From the NCBI GenBank assembly GCA_037178675.1, contig JAYMGJ010000407.1:1-64000 (forward strand): a stretch of DNA of 64,000 nucleotides, written 5' to 3'. The notes under the pieces were generated by a model. That model saw only the letters and a program-made list of their open reading frames with translations, made no database searches and was not told the origin of the DNA. Of the stretch, positions 12,833-26,100 are shown piece by piece (position 1 is the stretch's first letter; each line of letters opens with the position of its first letter). Position numbers and translations under genes: made by a program. The DNA is from Scleroderma bovista (Eukaryota > Basidiomycota > Agaricomycetes > Boletales > Sclerodermataceae).

Positions 12833-13645
12833 ATGTTGTTGTACCAGGACGTCCTGACTGGAGACGAGATGTTTTCCGATGCCTTCCCTGTGTTCGTTCC
12901 ATTTGTTCATTACTTTGACTTGCTGATCAGGGGAATACGTGTAGAAAACTCGTTGACGACATCGTCTATGAGGTCGACTGTCAATTGATAACCGTCAAGC
13001 AAGGCGCTGACGTCGATATTGGTAGGGCTCAGTGTCTACGGTGATCACTCCCCAGCTTACAGTCAGTCAGGTGCTAATCCGTCTGCGGAGGAGCAGGAAG
13101 ACGCTGTCGAGGACGGCTCAACACAGGTCAACAATGTCGTTCATTCCTTTCGACTTCAGTCAACGTCATTCGATAAGAAGAGTTACTTGACTTATCTCAA
13201 GGTGATGTTGATCTATCACGATCGTATATACAGTTTGCAAACCCCTGGGTGCAGGGATATATGAAAGCCGTAAAAGCTGAGCTACAGAAGACGCAGCCAG
13301 ATCAAGTTGAAGCCTTTGAGAAAGGCGCGGCTGCATACGCCAAAAAGATTATCGCGAACTTCAAAGATTTTGAATTTGTAAGCTTTTTTTTTTGATGTGC
13401 GCAACGACACTTGCCAATAGTCCACAGTATACTGGTGAATCAATGAATCCCGATGGTATGATTGCACTACTCAATTACAGAGTAAGTACTCTATGTTCCA
13501 TTTCTTTTCATACTTAATTGTCACATCCAGGGGGATGGCATTACACGTAGGTGTTGTTCCAGTTGTTCTGCTGTGCATCTTGGTCAACCTCGATTCAGCT
13601 TACTTTACAATCTGGAAGCATGGCCTCAAGGAAGTAAAACTGTAG
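12833..13645 (+). CDS. translationally controlled tumour protein homologue (TCTP)
   Basis: Small conserved cytosolic protein; in yeast (Tma19) it associates with ribosomes and stress responses. The start at 12833 gives MLLYQDVLTGDEMFSDAFP, a textbook TCTP N-terminus. Splicing from a GTTCGT donor after ...CCTGT to the AG before AAAACTCG restores VKLVDDIVYEVDCQLI. Later exons encode GANPSAEEQEDAVEDG, the signature-like FDKKSYLTYLKGYMKAVK, and the C-terminus YFTIWKHGLKEVKL. Stop at 13643-13645. Predicted size is about 170 residues, the family norm. It lies tail to tail with PDI (123 bp). Confidence 0.95.
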
Positions 13646-13768
13646 ATTTTGTATTTTTTTACTTTTGTACCCGCCAACGTTCAATATTCAATCTCAAGGA
13701 TACCGCAACATCTGTGAGAAGATTTCCAAAACGACAAAAGTACAAATAACATATGTTGGGGATCTGAA

Positions 13769-15553
13769 TCAAAGCTCGTCATGGCCCTCGCTGGGTTTAG
13801 CAAAAGTGGCCTGTGTTTCCTCTTCTGGCGCTTTGACCTTCGGCTTGACGTCATTCTTTGATTTCTCCTCGACGAACGCAATCAAGCTCTCCAGCGAGCG
13901 GTCTCCATCATAATCAATGAAATCACGGGAACCTGCCGGCTTGAACTTCAAGGTGGGGAAGCCGCCAATGCGAAATTGCACCGAAGGGGGAAGATCATTC
14001 TCCGTGGCATCCATCTTGGCACTAGATGAAATGTATAAGATAAAGAACAGTCACAAAATCTGACGACGTACATGACCAGTCGGTCTTTCGCATCAGCAAA
14101 GCGATCAGCAAGAGAATCCCAAATCGGTTTCAAGCGTTTGCAGTGACCACACCTAGTAAGATGAAATGATAAGCTCATGTCCTTCACCTCAAGACGAGAC
14201 GATGGGTATGTACCAAGGTGCGTAGAACTCAACAAAGACATCCTTGCTGTCATCAAAGACAACCTTGTCAAACTGCTCGCAAACCAAAACAAACACGTTT
14301 TCGTCCTGAGTCTCTGGGACAGGCTCGCTCTTCAACTTGGGCACCAGTTTACCATCCAAGTAGTCGGCAACCATGGCAGATACTGCGGCAGGTTCAACAT
14401 CCTTGCTTTGGTCATATGGATACTTCAATTGCTGTTCCAAGTTCTGGATGACGAAGCTTGGCCATTTAGCTTCGGCGAGGTTCAAAGCCTTGGCGTGGTC
14501 CCCGAATTTGGTGGAATCGATCCAGACGAAGTTAACTTTGCCACGATATTTGGAAGCAATGGGTTTGAGTGCATCGATGTAGGTCTGGCTCTTCTCCTCG
14601 CTGGGGTCAACAAAGAGGTACGCCAACGGCCTTCCACTAGTGACATAGATATTATAGGTATCACCATTGACCTCGCCAAGGATCGGCATAGCCAGCTCTT
14701 TCAGCCAGTTCTCGAATTCTTCAACCTTGGAAGAGGACACAGGGTAGGGGTATTCTGTTGCAGGTGCATCGAAGGTGCGGTACACAACAACAGCTGGAGC
14801 AGAGACGCCAGCGGCTTTGATCGCCTGGGGGTCAGAGGTGATACCGAAGAGGTAATCATCACGGTGTTTCTCAGCCACAGCAGAGAACTCGGGTGCAGGT
14901 GCTTTAGAAGTCGAGGAAACGTATGCAATAACAACCATTTTATCAGCGTTTTGGAATTCGATGAGGTTAGCAGCCGTGACTTCGGAGACAGCGGGGAGCG
15001 ATTGCCTAGCGAAGAGATTAGTATTGCATGACAATGAGACAACAGACGACACACTTGATCATGTAGCTGATAATACCATCAGACTTGCGGGGACCATTGT
15101 ACTCCGTGGCTTCGCCCTTTCGGAACATTTTAAGAGTGCTACGAGGAATATCGTTCGAGTGACATCCAGCACCTGTACAACAGCAGAATAACGTACGGGT
15201 AGCCCTGGACACCATGAGTCTGGCAAAGTTCTGCCTGGTCCACGCAGTCCACTTTGGCAAGCTTGATGCTATTCTCCTTGAGCGATGTCGCCGCGACCTC
15301 ATATTCTGGTGCGAGAGACTTGCAGTGTCCACACCTGAGCGAGTTAGCCCGTGATTGACGCGTATATGTGAGGGACGACATACCATGGCGCAAAGAATTC
15401 GACGAGAATCAGTGGCTCGGGGTTGACGGTGGTCTCAAACGTCTCTTGAGTGATGTTGATGACGTCGGATGGCTTCTCCGTGTCACCGTCAGCTGTTGCG
15501 AGGGAAGCGAGAGCAACAGCAGATGCTGCTGAAACAAACGAAGAGATACGCAT
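13769..15553 (-). CDS. PDI1: protein disulfide isomerase, ER
   Basis: Oxidises and rearranges disulfides in proteins folding in the endoplasmic reticulum. The start at 15553 opens a signal peptide ([19 protein letters not shown]). Two catalytic thioredoxin domains (a and a') carry CGHC, and the protein ends in the ER-retrieval signal HDEL. The order is a ([16 protein letters not shown]), b and b' (single large exon 14189-15003), and a' ([18 protein letters not shown]), then an acidic/Lys tail. About 500 residues, the usual PDI length. Both CGHC motifs are interrupted by an intron at the same place: 15335-15383 in domain a and 14153-14213 in domain a', each splitting the Trp codon after its second base. 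Certain identification. Confidence 0.97.
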
Positions 15554-15778
15554 TGCTGGACAAGCGAGTCTCTGAGGGAAGAGAGAGATGAGGTGAGTTT
15601 AGGTTCGAAGTCGCCTTTTAACGGCCAAAAGTGTATACGTGTCACTTAAGGGTTACTACACGTTAACAGATCTGAAGACCATTACGGAGGACGGGATTAC
15701 ATGTCCTCAACCTAGGTACTACGTAGTTCCGGACTATCCCTGACATGGGCAATTCTACCGAAAGCAAAACAATTTGAA

Positions 15779-17136
15779 TCATAGACTAGAAAGATCGAAG
15801 CCTGAACCCTGCTGCCGTCCCCCTCCATAGTGTTTTGTGTCGGACACAAAAGGCCGCGGAGTCGGGAAGTCGTTGACGGGAAATTTATGTGATCCAGCAT
15901 TAGGTGGTGGCGATGGAACTAGAAGTACAATTCAACTCAATCCAAAAGTGACAAATAGGAAGACACGCACTTTTCCGTGTCGGTGGCGGTCGTCTGTTTC
16001 CGTTGACAAGAGTGTTCGTGGAAGCTCGCGGTTCTGTTGTAGGGGGTCCAGAGGCCACCCGTGGTCTTGGCGGCGGCTGTAATGAGGCTCGAGCAGGTGA
16101 AGGGCCAGGGGGAGGCGGCGCAACCGGCGATTCTGCCTCGGACGATGTCCTCCCACCCAGAGCCCGTCCTCCGTTAGCGATGGGTAGTCTTCGTGCTGGA
16201 GATTGTCCCAGCGGGGGTGAAGGGACAGGGAGCTCTACTTCAGACAACGCTCTCACACGTGCAGGAGCGGCCGGCGGTCCCTCTGTCACTGGCGGTTTTC
16301 TTGGAGGAGGAGCAGGAACTGCCCTAAGCCCTGACCCAGACGACGGTCTGGCCGGAGGTGCCGGAGGCGGCGCCCTCCCCGGAACTCCTGGTGGGGGTGG
16401 GGCTCTCCGCACCGGAGGAGAAGGGGCATTTCCATTGTTCCGTGCCGGCAGAGGTGGAACGGCTCTTGCGGGTGAGGATATGGATGTTCTAATAGGAGAG
16501 GTGCTGCGATTAGGTGCAGGGGGCCGAGCACGAGCGGGAGAGGCTTGAGGAGTGTCTGCTGGGGAAGCGGGTCGGGGTGGAGGCGGAGGCCTGCGAGGTG
16601 GGGGTGAGGGCGTCGCACGAACCGGTAACTTCGGAGGCACGGCTGCAGGTGCTGGAGATCTAGAGGGCAATGCTGGAGCTGGCCTGCTGGGCGGCGATGC
16701 AGGAGTAGATGATGACGGTGGCGGTCTCGGAGGTGCAGATCTGGCTGGAGGGGGTGGGGCTCCAGCAGCAATAGTTGTATCGCGCTTAGGCACTGAGGGT
16801 GCTTTCCCCAGTGTCGGAGGCTTGGCTAGATTGCAACAGTGAGTGGAATGCTTGGTTCTTCTATGGCAATCCGCACGAACCCAAATTGCTTTGCCCTGCT
16901 GGTTTCAGTTTGGGCATGCCGCCAGCGAAGAGACTACCTAGTTGTGGAGGTCCCCCAGCACCCGATGCAGGGACAGGGGACGAGGAAGATGCTTTCCCGA
17001 TACTACTCGCTGCCCCGATTGCGCCCCTGCTCCCACTGGGCTTTGCATCGACCACGGGTGCACTCCGGTCATTCGTTTCTGCCTTCTTCAGCCTTTTCCC
17101 TGCTTGGATTTGCTTCAAAAGTTCACTAGAAGCCAT
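15779..17136 (-). CDS. VRP1: verprolin / WIP-like actin regulator
   Basis: WASP-interacting protein controlling Arp2/3-driven actin at endocytic sites. The start at 17136 gives a WH2 actin-binding motif at the extreme N-terminus (SSELLKQIQAGKRLKKAET, residues 3-21). An intron near 16818-16860 leads to a long exon encoding about 300 residues of proline-rich sequence with many PPPP and PxxP SH3/profilin-type motifs. A final intron, from the donor GTGCGTG in codon RK|S to the AG just before 15919, joins to a C-terminal exon ending at 15779. That exon encodes FPTPRPFVSDTKHYGGG and GSGFDLSSL, resembling the WASP-binding tail of verprolin/WIP. Without this last splice the frame would stop at 15900 with an unrelated tail. 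The proline-rich region is unusually GC-rich. Confidence 0.85.
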
Positions 17137-17397
17137 GGATATTGAGGGTGGTGCAGAAGCTGAAGACCGCAGCGTTCGATGTTACCGTACCTGTGCACAT
17201 AAACATCGATAAATACGGCACTCCCGAGTCAAGTAGATCCTAGAGTTGCACATGCATTCATCGTCGCGTGCGTAAAAAGCTCCCTTGACAGAGTACTTAT
17301 GGAATACAGAGAAAGAGTCGACTACTCGGAATATCATAGAGAGGAGCCAGCCTTCATGATTTACAATCCCTGTCCCTTATCCGTTTGATACGTCGTA

Positions 17398-19581
17398 CTA
17401 GGGTGCAGGTGAAGGCAGTCCCCGCGGTTGTGGGCGTGGACCTCGCAGTCGGGCTTTGCTCAGTCTTCGAGGGATAACTTGGTGACACTTTCCGACGTGC
17501 ACATGGGACCCGCCGTACACCGAGTTCTGCGCCTTCTCCGAATGACTGTCAATAGGACGAACATGGCGTTCCTCGATCGTCGGCTGGTAGGCTGCACACG
17601 GGCTCTGAGCGTGGGCTTCCAGCAAGTCAACAGGAGACATCGTCCTCAATGAGAATCGATGGGATTGATCACTGAATCTCTGCCGTCGGGTTGGTGACAG
17701 GCTACAACCACCAAATGTGAGCCAGCGTTCCTCCCTGTCCGAGTATAATGGAGGACGGCAAGACGAAGTAACTGGTTTTAATAACGAAAAGCAGGATTGA
17801 TGCGAGAGGGTGGGACCTATTAGGCGTGTCTCAGTCGCTGAGTAGTCGGCATCAGAGTAATGGCGCAGGTGCTGGTCAGCTCCATCCGATAGGTCAGCTC
17901 CCATCCCTGAAAGTGACAAGAACGACATGCGGGGCTTTTCCTCGGGTTGGATGGAGAAACAATCCTGCCCTCGTTCTGAATGCCCGCGGAATTCATCATG
18001 GCAACGAATAATCCCAAGTTGCTCAAGCCTGGTAAAGTAATGGTCTAGGGATTCCCCATCCATAACACTCGGGAGGGTCCGCTCGATCATCCAACCGGGA
18101 TCAGAAGTCAGAATATATTTTGCCCTCGTGTATCTTGTCTTCGACGCAACATGCACCCTTGCCGTCCTCATACTCGGGGTGGCGGTGCAACTCATGCTAT
18201 CTGCGCTCACTGGCGCACATGGCCAAGTCGTCGATGGTCCAATGTTAATTGTCGACGAGCTGGGAATGTTCATGGTAAAGGGATGGTTCGAAATGGATGG
18301 ATGAGTCCTGGAACCCATTGATATGAATGAAGTAACAGGACGTGCGGTGGACGCAACGCTAAGAGGTGGGACTGAAGCGAGGCCTTCCACCCCACTGAGA
18401 CCTGATGGATCCCTGGAGAACGAAGCTGGTTTTGATTAGTGTGTACGGTCGAAAGATGATGGGAAACGAGCTTACCAAGGACCAACAATGAACCAACAGT
18501 GAACAGGGCGGAGTCACTCACCACCCCAACAGAGCGTACACTCGGTGTGATGAGCAATAACTCAGAAATTAGTAGGGATACGACACGAATAGTCCTGATA
18601 TCCACGAAGGCCCTTATGCGATGACGAATAGAAAGGAATCCCGGAGCGATAAGCGACACGAGCCTGCTTAGGACGTAGACATCCAGTAGTGTATGCACTA
18701 CAGATCTCGCTGAAGATATTGGCACGTGGCTGCGTGGAAGATCAACCAGGATTCCCATGAAGAACAGTTGCATTGGTCGTACCGAGCACTGTAGCACAGA
18801 TAGGCATCGATCTGTGGCATCGATCTACGGACATGTTTGAATGACATACAATTTCAGAAAGATGTTAATTACGAACACCGTTACTCCGGTATCAATGATG
18901 TATTCCGCAAAGGCCAGGGCTGTAAATGTCAGAACATCAGATATAATCTCCAACCTGATAAAATACAAATTCATACCAATCACAGAAATCATCGCCAGGC
19001 ATATCGTGCAAACTTCAAACTTGGGGATCCCCAATCTCCGCAACTGAAGGCACAACGTAACTAATCCCAGAAGGCGTCCACACACGCCAGAGATACCACC
19101 CAAAGCAACAACAAGGGCTAGCAACTGAAGTCAGTCGAGATCTTATGCCCAGATTCAGGTTACTCACCGCATGTAAATGAGCCTCCTGCAGTTGGCAAGG
19201 TCAACAGAGAAAGGAAATTAGCCAATGCTGAGAAAGCAAAAGATATGTTCAACGCAGAAATGATGATGCAGTCCACACCCTCGCCAGGATTCCAGGCACT
19301 TGTGTGTGAATAGAGCCTATCAACTGATCCCGGGGCCTTCTCGGTGCAATGTCGTGAAAAATGAGAGGGAGGGTCAAGTCGACCGGCCTGGAGAACGGAG
19401 GCCAGCCATCGTCTGAGACGGGATGTCGAGGAGGACAGTGCCATGCTCAGAAGACTGGCCATGAGCACCCATCCCTGGAAGAAGGCTGCAATTTGGCGAC
19501 TAACGAGGTATGCAAATTGGTCTATGCTGGGGATGCATTTGAATGCAGAAACTCACTAGTCTGGGTGGTAGAGGAATTCAT
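17398..19581 (-). CDS. predicted multi-pass membrane protein with long C-terminal tail
   Basis: I do not recognise the family. Spliced by eye, the N-terminal half reads as several hydrophobic segments: IAAFFQGWVLMASLLSMAL, IIISALNISFAFSALANFLS, ALVVALGGISGVCGRLLGLV, MISVIGMNLYFI, LLISELLLITP and ALFTVGSLLVL, with short charged loops. This suggests roughly seven membrane spans. A splice from donor CTTG|GTAAGC to the AG before CTTCG joins the last span to a single 330-residue exon (17398 to about 18437). It is Ser/Thr/Arg-rich and looks like a cytoplasmic tail. The first exon is uncertain: an ATG at 19581 is possible, but its reading phase into the next exon is not resolved. The layout resembles the many uncharacterised 7TM proteins of Agaricomycetes; no ligand or role can be proposed. 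Confidence 0.6.
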
Positions 19582-20176
19582 CGATAGGAAATGATGCAGA
19601 GGTGGCGCGCACCGGCCGGGCGATGAATGAAGGCATGTGAGTACCCGGGGAGACCAGCTCAAAAGATCGAACGAAGGGAATGGATGAAGAGGTGGACCAG
19701 CCACTAATAATGAACGAAATCCGTCATGAAGGGAGGAAAGTAGAAGGACAACTTTTATGTAAGTATCCCCGCTACCCGTTGGCTTGTAGGCACGACAGAA
19801 ATGTGCGTCTCGACGTGCACCGCCTTGGAAGACCTGCCTTCAAATTCCAATGCCGCATACTAATAAGTGTAATGGTCAGTGGTAAGAGGTGAAAACATGC
19901 ATGCACTTGGACCCAGTACTTGATATTGATATTGGGGCTTAGATAGCTTGGATTGGACTCAATGACTTGGACGCGACTTTGGCACTTACAGTACCGAGAC
20001 CGTATGGTGGCGGTGCAGCATCAGACCTCCAAATAGGGGGTCAGTCTAGGTCATGTGATATTCACGTGAATGGCTGCCAAACTTGGTGCCAAATAGACTT
20101 TCAGGGTTTCCGACATCCATCCGTCAGCAATCCCATTCCTCCAGGCCTGTGGGGTGCATTTCGCACTGACACAGTC
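19582..20176. promoter_or_regulatory. divergent intergenic region, membrane protein gene / TRA1
   Basis: About 595 bp without a supported coding region. An open frame upstream of TRA1 from 19967 is in phase with the TRA1 start, but its sequence looks like leader. A short direct repeat (TTGATATTGATATTG) lies near 19920-19934. The stretch must contain both promoters. Confidence 0.5.
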
Positions 20177-23100
20177 ATGGACAACATACCGCAGCTTGGA
20201 ACGGCTGCAGACTTGGAGTTCCGTGCTGCCCGTATTGCCGATCCTGGAATTGGTACGCTCGTTGACATTTTCCCCCGTTGTTACTTACGCTTGCACAGAC
20301 CTCAAGACAAAGCACACAGTAGCATGCGAACTCAGAGAAATGATTGATACCGTCCGAGATGCGGACTCGGCACGCGTGTTCCCTCAGATGATACCTGTTC
20401 TCCTCGAAATTCTCCGTTCAGGAGAGCCGTCGTTCCACAAGGACACACTGGAATACCAATTTCGTCGTGTCTTGCTTGAAATCCTTCACCGCGTTCCATA
20501 CAATGATGTTATCCGGCCACAGGCACTTTCACTTCTCAGCGGAATGTTGCACATACTCCGTCATGACAATGAAGAGAACGGCGTCACATCGTGCAAAATC
20601 GTCATCGACTTGCTTCGGTCCTTCAGAGCTCTCACCGAAGAACTTGTCAGCGAATTTATGACAATATTCCAGGATGTTTTCAGGAATATCAAAGTCCTCG
20701 TTGAGGAGACGCTGTCCGAAGATTCTCCTGTGCTTGATACAAATGTCGTGATGCCAAGCATACGCAGCTTCAAAGTGTTGGCAGAGATGGGTATGGTTGT
20801 CGTTACCTTCTCCCAAAGCCATCGCCAAATGGTTGTGACTATGATTCAAACTACTCTGAGCCTGAATTTTGATGTATTGGCTCTCGAGTCCCCAGCCCAG
20901 CGGAAGGCCCGCGAAGATTGCGAAGCAATGGGGTCCTATTGGGCTGGGATGGCTCCTACAATCAAGAACCCTCATGCATACGCTGATTTCATCAATGCAC
21001 AGATTAAGGTAGGCGTTGGCAGCGATGACGGTTCTTGCAACCCTGAACCTTCGTTCTCAGATGGTGTCCTATGTTGCGTATATTATCCGTGGCTTTGGAG
21101 AACAATTCGACTCCTTTGGAGAGCGACTTATCTTGGCAGCCCTTCGACTGTTGCAGGACCTTCCTGCCAACAGCATTCAGGCTCGCAAGGCTTGTGGCAT
21201 AGTATTCTTTGCAGTTGCTTGCAATGACATCGTTACAGGACCTTATGGTTGTTCTACGACACCTCATCGGCACACCACATCGCAAAGCTCTATTGCCGTA
21301 CATTGACAAGCTTTTCGATGAGAAGGTCCTGCTTGGGACAGGCGTTGGTAGTCGAGAGACGCTTCGGTAGGTTGTTTGCCAACCACCTAATCCCATGACC
21401 TTATGGCATACGGTAGTCCTTCGGCGTATGCTGCCCTTGCTGATCTTGTCCATCATTTGCGGGGCGAGCTTTCAGCGGACCAATTGGCGAGAATCGCAAA
21501 GCTGTACTCAACACTCATCCATAACCCCTATCTCGGACACAATCTCCACACCCTATTTGCCAAGATGATGTTTGGCCTCATCGAGAATGTTACGGCTAAG
21601 GCTACCTCGCAAGGTGCTGCATCCATACTGGATGTTATGTTTGAGACGTGTGTTGACAAGGTAGATGCAATGACAAGTGCACTAGAAAATGCATTTGAGC
21701 GGGTGGACAGGGCAAAGCGGGGTGAAGATTCGATCACGATGATTTTAATGATTGAGAAAGCACGTCCTGTAGCTGGTGCTATGTGCGCCATCGAGAAACC
21801 GGAGGAAGTGATTCAAGGTCAGATTACTCGTGAGGTCTTCTTCGCTGTGACTAATGCCTCGTAGAGTGCCGTTTATTGTTTCGCACCCTTTTGCATGGAT
21901 TTCGAGTGTGCCTCGTGGGGTTGAAAAAATGCGAAGGGCCCGTTCCCGAGGGCACGCTTATTTTTCGCCTTTTCACAAGTTGTATCAAGTGTATGGTTCT
22001 TTTCGAAACTGAACCTAGAGAAGCAACAGAAGTCATGGATTGGTTCAGCTCTGTCCTCCTTGAAGTGAATTTACACGTCTTTCAAGAAGTTTGGACCCAT
22101 AAAATGGCGATGTTTTTCGAAGCATCACTGAAACGCCCATCTCTTCTCCACATCTGCCAAATCCTTTTCAACAGAGAGACAGTTTCCCCAACATTGGTGG
22201 CCATTGTTTTGCGATTCTTACTAGACAATCTCCACCAACTAGGCGAGTACGATGATCAAACAGCTGTCGTCACAATCCGGCTTTTCAAGATGGCTTTCGG
22301 CGCCGTTACCACATTTCCAGCTTCCAATGAGCCCATCTTGGCTTCGCATCTCGCGAAGTTGATTATGGATTGCTTCCCGTTGGCCGCCAAGTCCACCAAA
22401 CCAACGAACTACTACCATTTACTGAGGGGGCTGTTCCGTGCTATCGGGGGAGGAGGGGGCAGGTTTGAACTCTTGTACAAAGAAGTACTCCCCCTTCTGC
22501 CGGAAATGCTTGAAAGCCTCAACCGTCAGCTATTCGCGTTGGATGGCCATAGTAGAGACATGATTGTTGAACTGTGCCTCACTGTTCCGTTACGGCTTAC
22601 GCACCTCCTTCCTCACCTTTCGTATCTCATGCATCCACTTGCACTTGCACTACGAGGAACACCTGAATTGGCTTCACAGGGTTTACGCACACTCGAGCTT
22701 TGCATCGACAATCTCACCCCAGACTTCCTTGACCCCACTCTTAATACGGTCTTGCGAGAGCTCATGGAGGCCCTTCATAGTCATCTGAAGCCTTTGCCGG
22801 CAAACCACCATCATGCACACACAACGATTCGCATACTGGGTAAACTTGGTGGGCGGAATCGGCGCTTGCTGAGCAAAGAGCCTTTACTGGAATTCAAACC
22901 CGTGTCGGCACCCGCTTCGGTCATGCTCTCTTTTGGCGGGACGACTGAACCTGTCAAGTTGGATGCCATGTCGAGTCTTGCCACTCGGACATTGGTGAAA
23001 GCTAATCCGCCCCATCCCTATCGAGATTATGCTTACACTTTCCTTGAGGCGTGCATCACTTCGTTATTGCACGAGGTAAGCCATGTGCGGTATTTGATTA

Positions 23101-26100
23101 TTTTCTGGCTAATCTTACGGGCTCAGAATAATCATAACGAAGACGAAACACTAGTATTTGTGAGATGTTTTGAGGCCATCTTGGATGCCACCCATATTCC
23201 CGAATTTTCAGCAGAGGCGGAGAAGTTCACCCGCGGACTATCGAAGTCTGTTTTTGCGATGGAGATGCGAAAGAATGCCACCAAAGAAATAGGATTGAAG
23301 CGCTACCCTAGCTCCATCCTTTCATCCTACTTGGAGGCACTGCCACGACTTCTTACACGCGATAATCCAGAGGAAGCAAAACGTGGCCAGGAAATTCTTT
23401 CCCTTATTGTCCAGGACTTGATTACCGTGGTCAAGGGGCAAGGCGTAAACCAACAAGATGTCGTTCCTGTGCTCCATCAACTGGCTAGTCGGTTCAGTGC
23501 CATATGCCTCGACGATTCATGGGTTCGCAAGAGCGCTGGATGCAGTGGCATTCGAATTTTGACGTACACTCCGGACTTGGGAGTGAAGTGGGTCAGCGAA
23601 CGCGAGGTGGATTTTGTCCGCACACTTCTCCATGTATTAAAGGACCTTCCATACGACCTACATCGCGACGTCAGCGAAGTGATGGACGTGCTTAAACAAG
23701 TTCTGCGGATTAGCAATGCAGATGCGGGACCCCTTGGAGATGCTCGGCCAAGGCTTGTCCACCTCATCAGCATCCTATTTTCTGAACTCTCCAGTCCTAA
23801 CCCTGTGGTACGGCAGGCTGTCCAGACATGCATCGAGTTACTGGTAGAACTCACTGGCAAGTCGGCACATGAGTTGCTCATGCCACATCGCGATCGCATG
23901 CTCACAGCCATCTACACAAAGCCACTTCGAGCACTTTCTTTCCCCATTCAAATTGGCATGATTGATGCAGTTCGGTACTGTATCAGCCTCAACCCGCCAC
24001 TTCCGGAATTGAATGATGAGCTGTTACGCCTGTTACACGAGACCTTGGCTTTGGCAGATGCGGATGACTTGAATTTGGGCCGTGGTAACCTTCGGCAAAA
24101 CGGTTTCGAAGTGGTGAAACTTCGTGTCGCTTGTATCAAGCTGCTTACTGCCTCCATGCCCATGACCGATTTCTTCTCAAAGCAACATCAGACCAGGCAA
24201 AAGTAAGTGACATTCGCAATGCAGATAAACTTATACGGACAATGTGTTCCAGGGTCACGGGTGTTTACTTCAAATCACTATACTCGCCCTCGCAAGAAGT
24301 AAAGGAAGTGGCACATGAAGGACTGCGCATGGTTCTTGCCCATCAGAGTCGCCTTCCCAAGGAACTACTTCAAACCGGATTGCGGCCTGTGTTGATGAAC
24401 TTAGCAGATCCAAAGCGTCTTTCAGTCTCTGGGCTGGAAGGCCTAGCACGTCTTCTAGAATTGCTGATCAACTACTTCAAAGTTGAAATAGGACACAAGC
24501 TCCTGGACCATTTCCGCATCGTGGCAGATCCTCAGATGCTCCAAGCATCATCGCGCCTCCCTCTACCCGAAAACGAAGGGATTACTAAACTAGTTCAGCT
24601 TGCCAACATATTTCATCTACTCCCGTCTGCTGCGAACATTTTCCTCGAGAGTCTTGTCAACGCCATCGTCCAGACAGAGGCTCAGATGCATTTCTCTGCT
24701 AAAAGTCCTTTCTCGGAGCCACTCGGAAAGTATCTCAATCGCTATCCAGCGGAGGCAATTGATTTCTTCGCTCGAAATCTGCAGCTGCCGCGTCATGTCA
24801 GGACTCTTCGCAGTATCCTACAGGTAGGACTCGCGCCCAATGTCCAGCGGGAGCTCGCCTCCCGGACACAGTCCCTCGTTGCTCTCTCGCTAAAGAGCAA
24901 TGATAACGCTTTATTAATCCCGGGACTTTCTTTGCTTAGTGACCTTGCGGATCTTCAGCCGGACTGGATTTTAGAGAATCCTTTCGTGATCGATGCCGTG
25001 GTCGAAATATGGCGATCTGAGCTTTTGGAGCCGAGGCAAAAGGATGCTATGGTTCCCGACGTCATTCACCGACACTCCATCATCTTGTCAATTTTCAAGA
25101 AGGCGCTCGAGCGGACAGCACGCGCAGACCTTTTGTTTGAAGTTGTTGACGTTTACACCCGTAACCTTGCTATGGATTTAACACGACTCACACAATTCCT
25201 TTACGACCACGTCGCACTGAACGAGGATGTGGTTTACCGCCGCAATGTGCTGAATCGCTTCATAAGCTGGTTTGAAGACCCCTCCGCGACCTGGGCAACA
25301 AAGACGTATTTCCTTCGCTTCATAGTAACACCTACGATCATCGTACAAGCGAATGGGCCAACCAAGGATGGCTTACTCGACCAGGGCTTCATTTCAGCTG
25401 TTCATCGGACAATTTGGCAACCGATGATCGACGACACGACCTTTGCTGATGCCGATGACATGTTCAAGATTGAACTGTTGCACATGACTACCGTACTAGT
25501 CCATCGTTTCCCAGAACTACTAGAAGATGTCAAGAAAGACATAATACGATGCGCATGGCATTACATCACCTCGGACGATGCTGTTGTCAAGCAGACTGCA
25601 TATCTGCTTGCAGCCCGTTTCTTTGAAGCCTTTGATACTCCCCAGAAATTCATCCTGCGAGCTTGGACCGGATTACTTCGCCCTCCCCACACCGAGGGGA
25701 AGCTTCTTATTAAACAAGCACTAGACATCTTGGCGCCTGCTCTTCCAAAATCTGGCGCTAACGACGTGGGTTACCCGCAATGGGCGAAGACCACACGACG
25801 ACTCCTAGCAGAGGAAGGTAATGGCTTCCAACAGATCATCATGATCTATCAGCTCCTGGTCCGGCAACCTCACTTGTTCTATCCCGTTCGCGCACTTTTT
25901 ATCCCCCATATGGTCAATTCTCTAACCAAGCTTGGCCTTTCTGGCACGGCTTCGGCTGAATCGCGGATCCTGTCCATCGACATTTCGCAAGTGATCTTCG
26001 ACTGGGAGCAGAAATCACTGGATTCAGAACACCAGTCAGCCTCTTCTCGCATCCCAATATGGATTACCCCTCTCGCCTTCCGCGAAACCATTGTTAGTTT

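Noticed and set aside
14177..15031. 284-codon open frame on the + strand opposite PDI
   Set aside because: It is the mirror of the large PDI b/b' exon; the translation has no family resemblance, and its length follows from the codon bias of the real gene.
16003..16548. Gly-rich 181-codon open frame on the + strand
   Set aside because: Antisense of the proline-rich verprolin exon: proline codons read as glycine codons on the other strand.
18800..18830. Repeated GGCATCGATCT in the membrane protein gene
   Set aside because: Two copies only, inside an intron; no larger structure.
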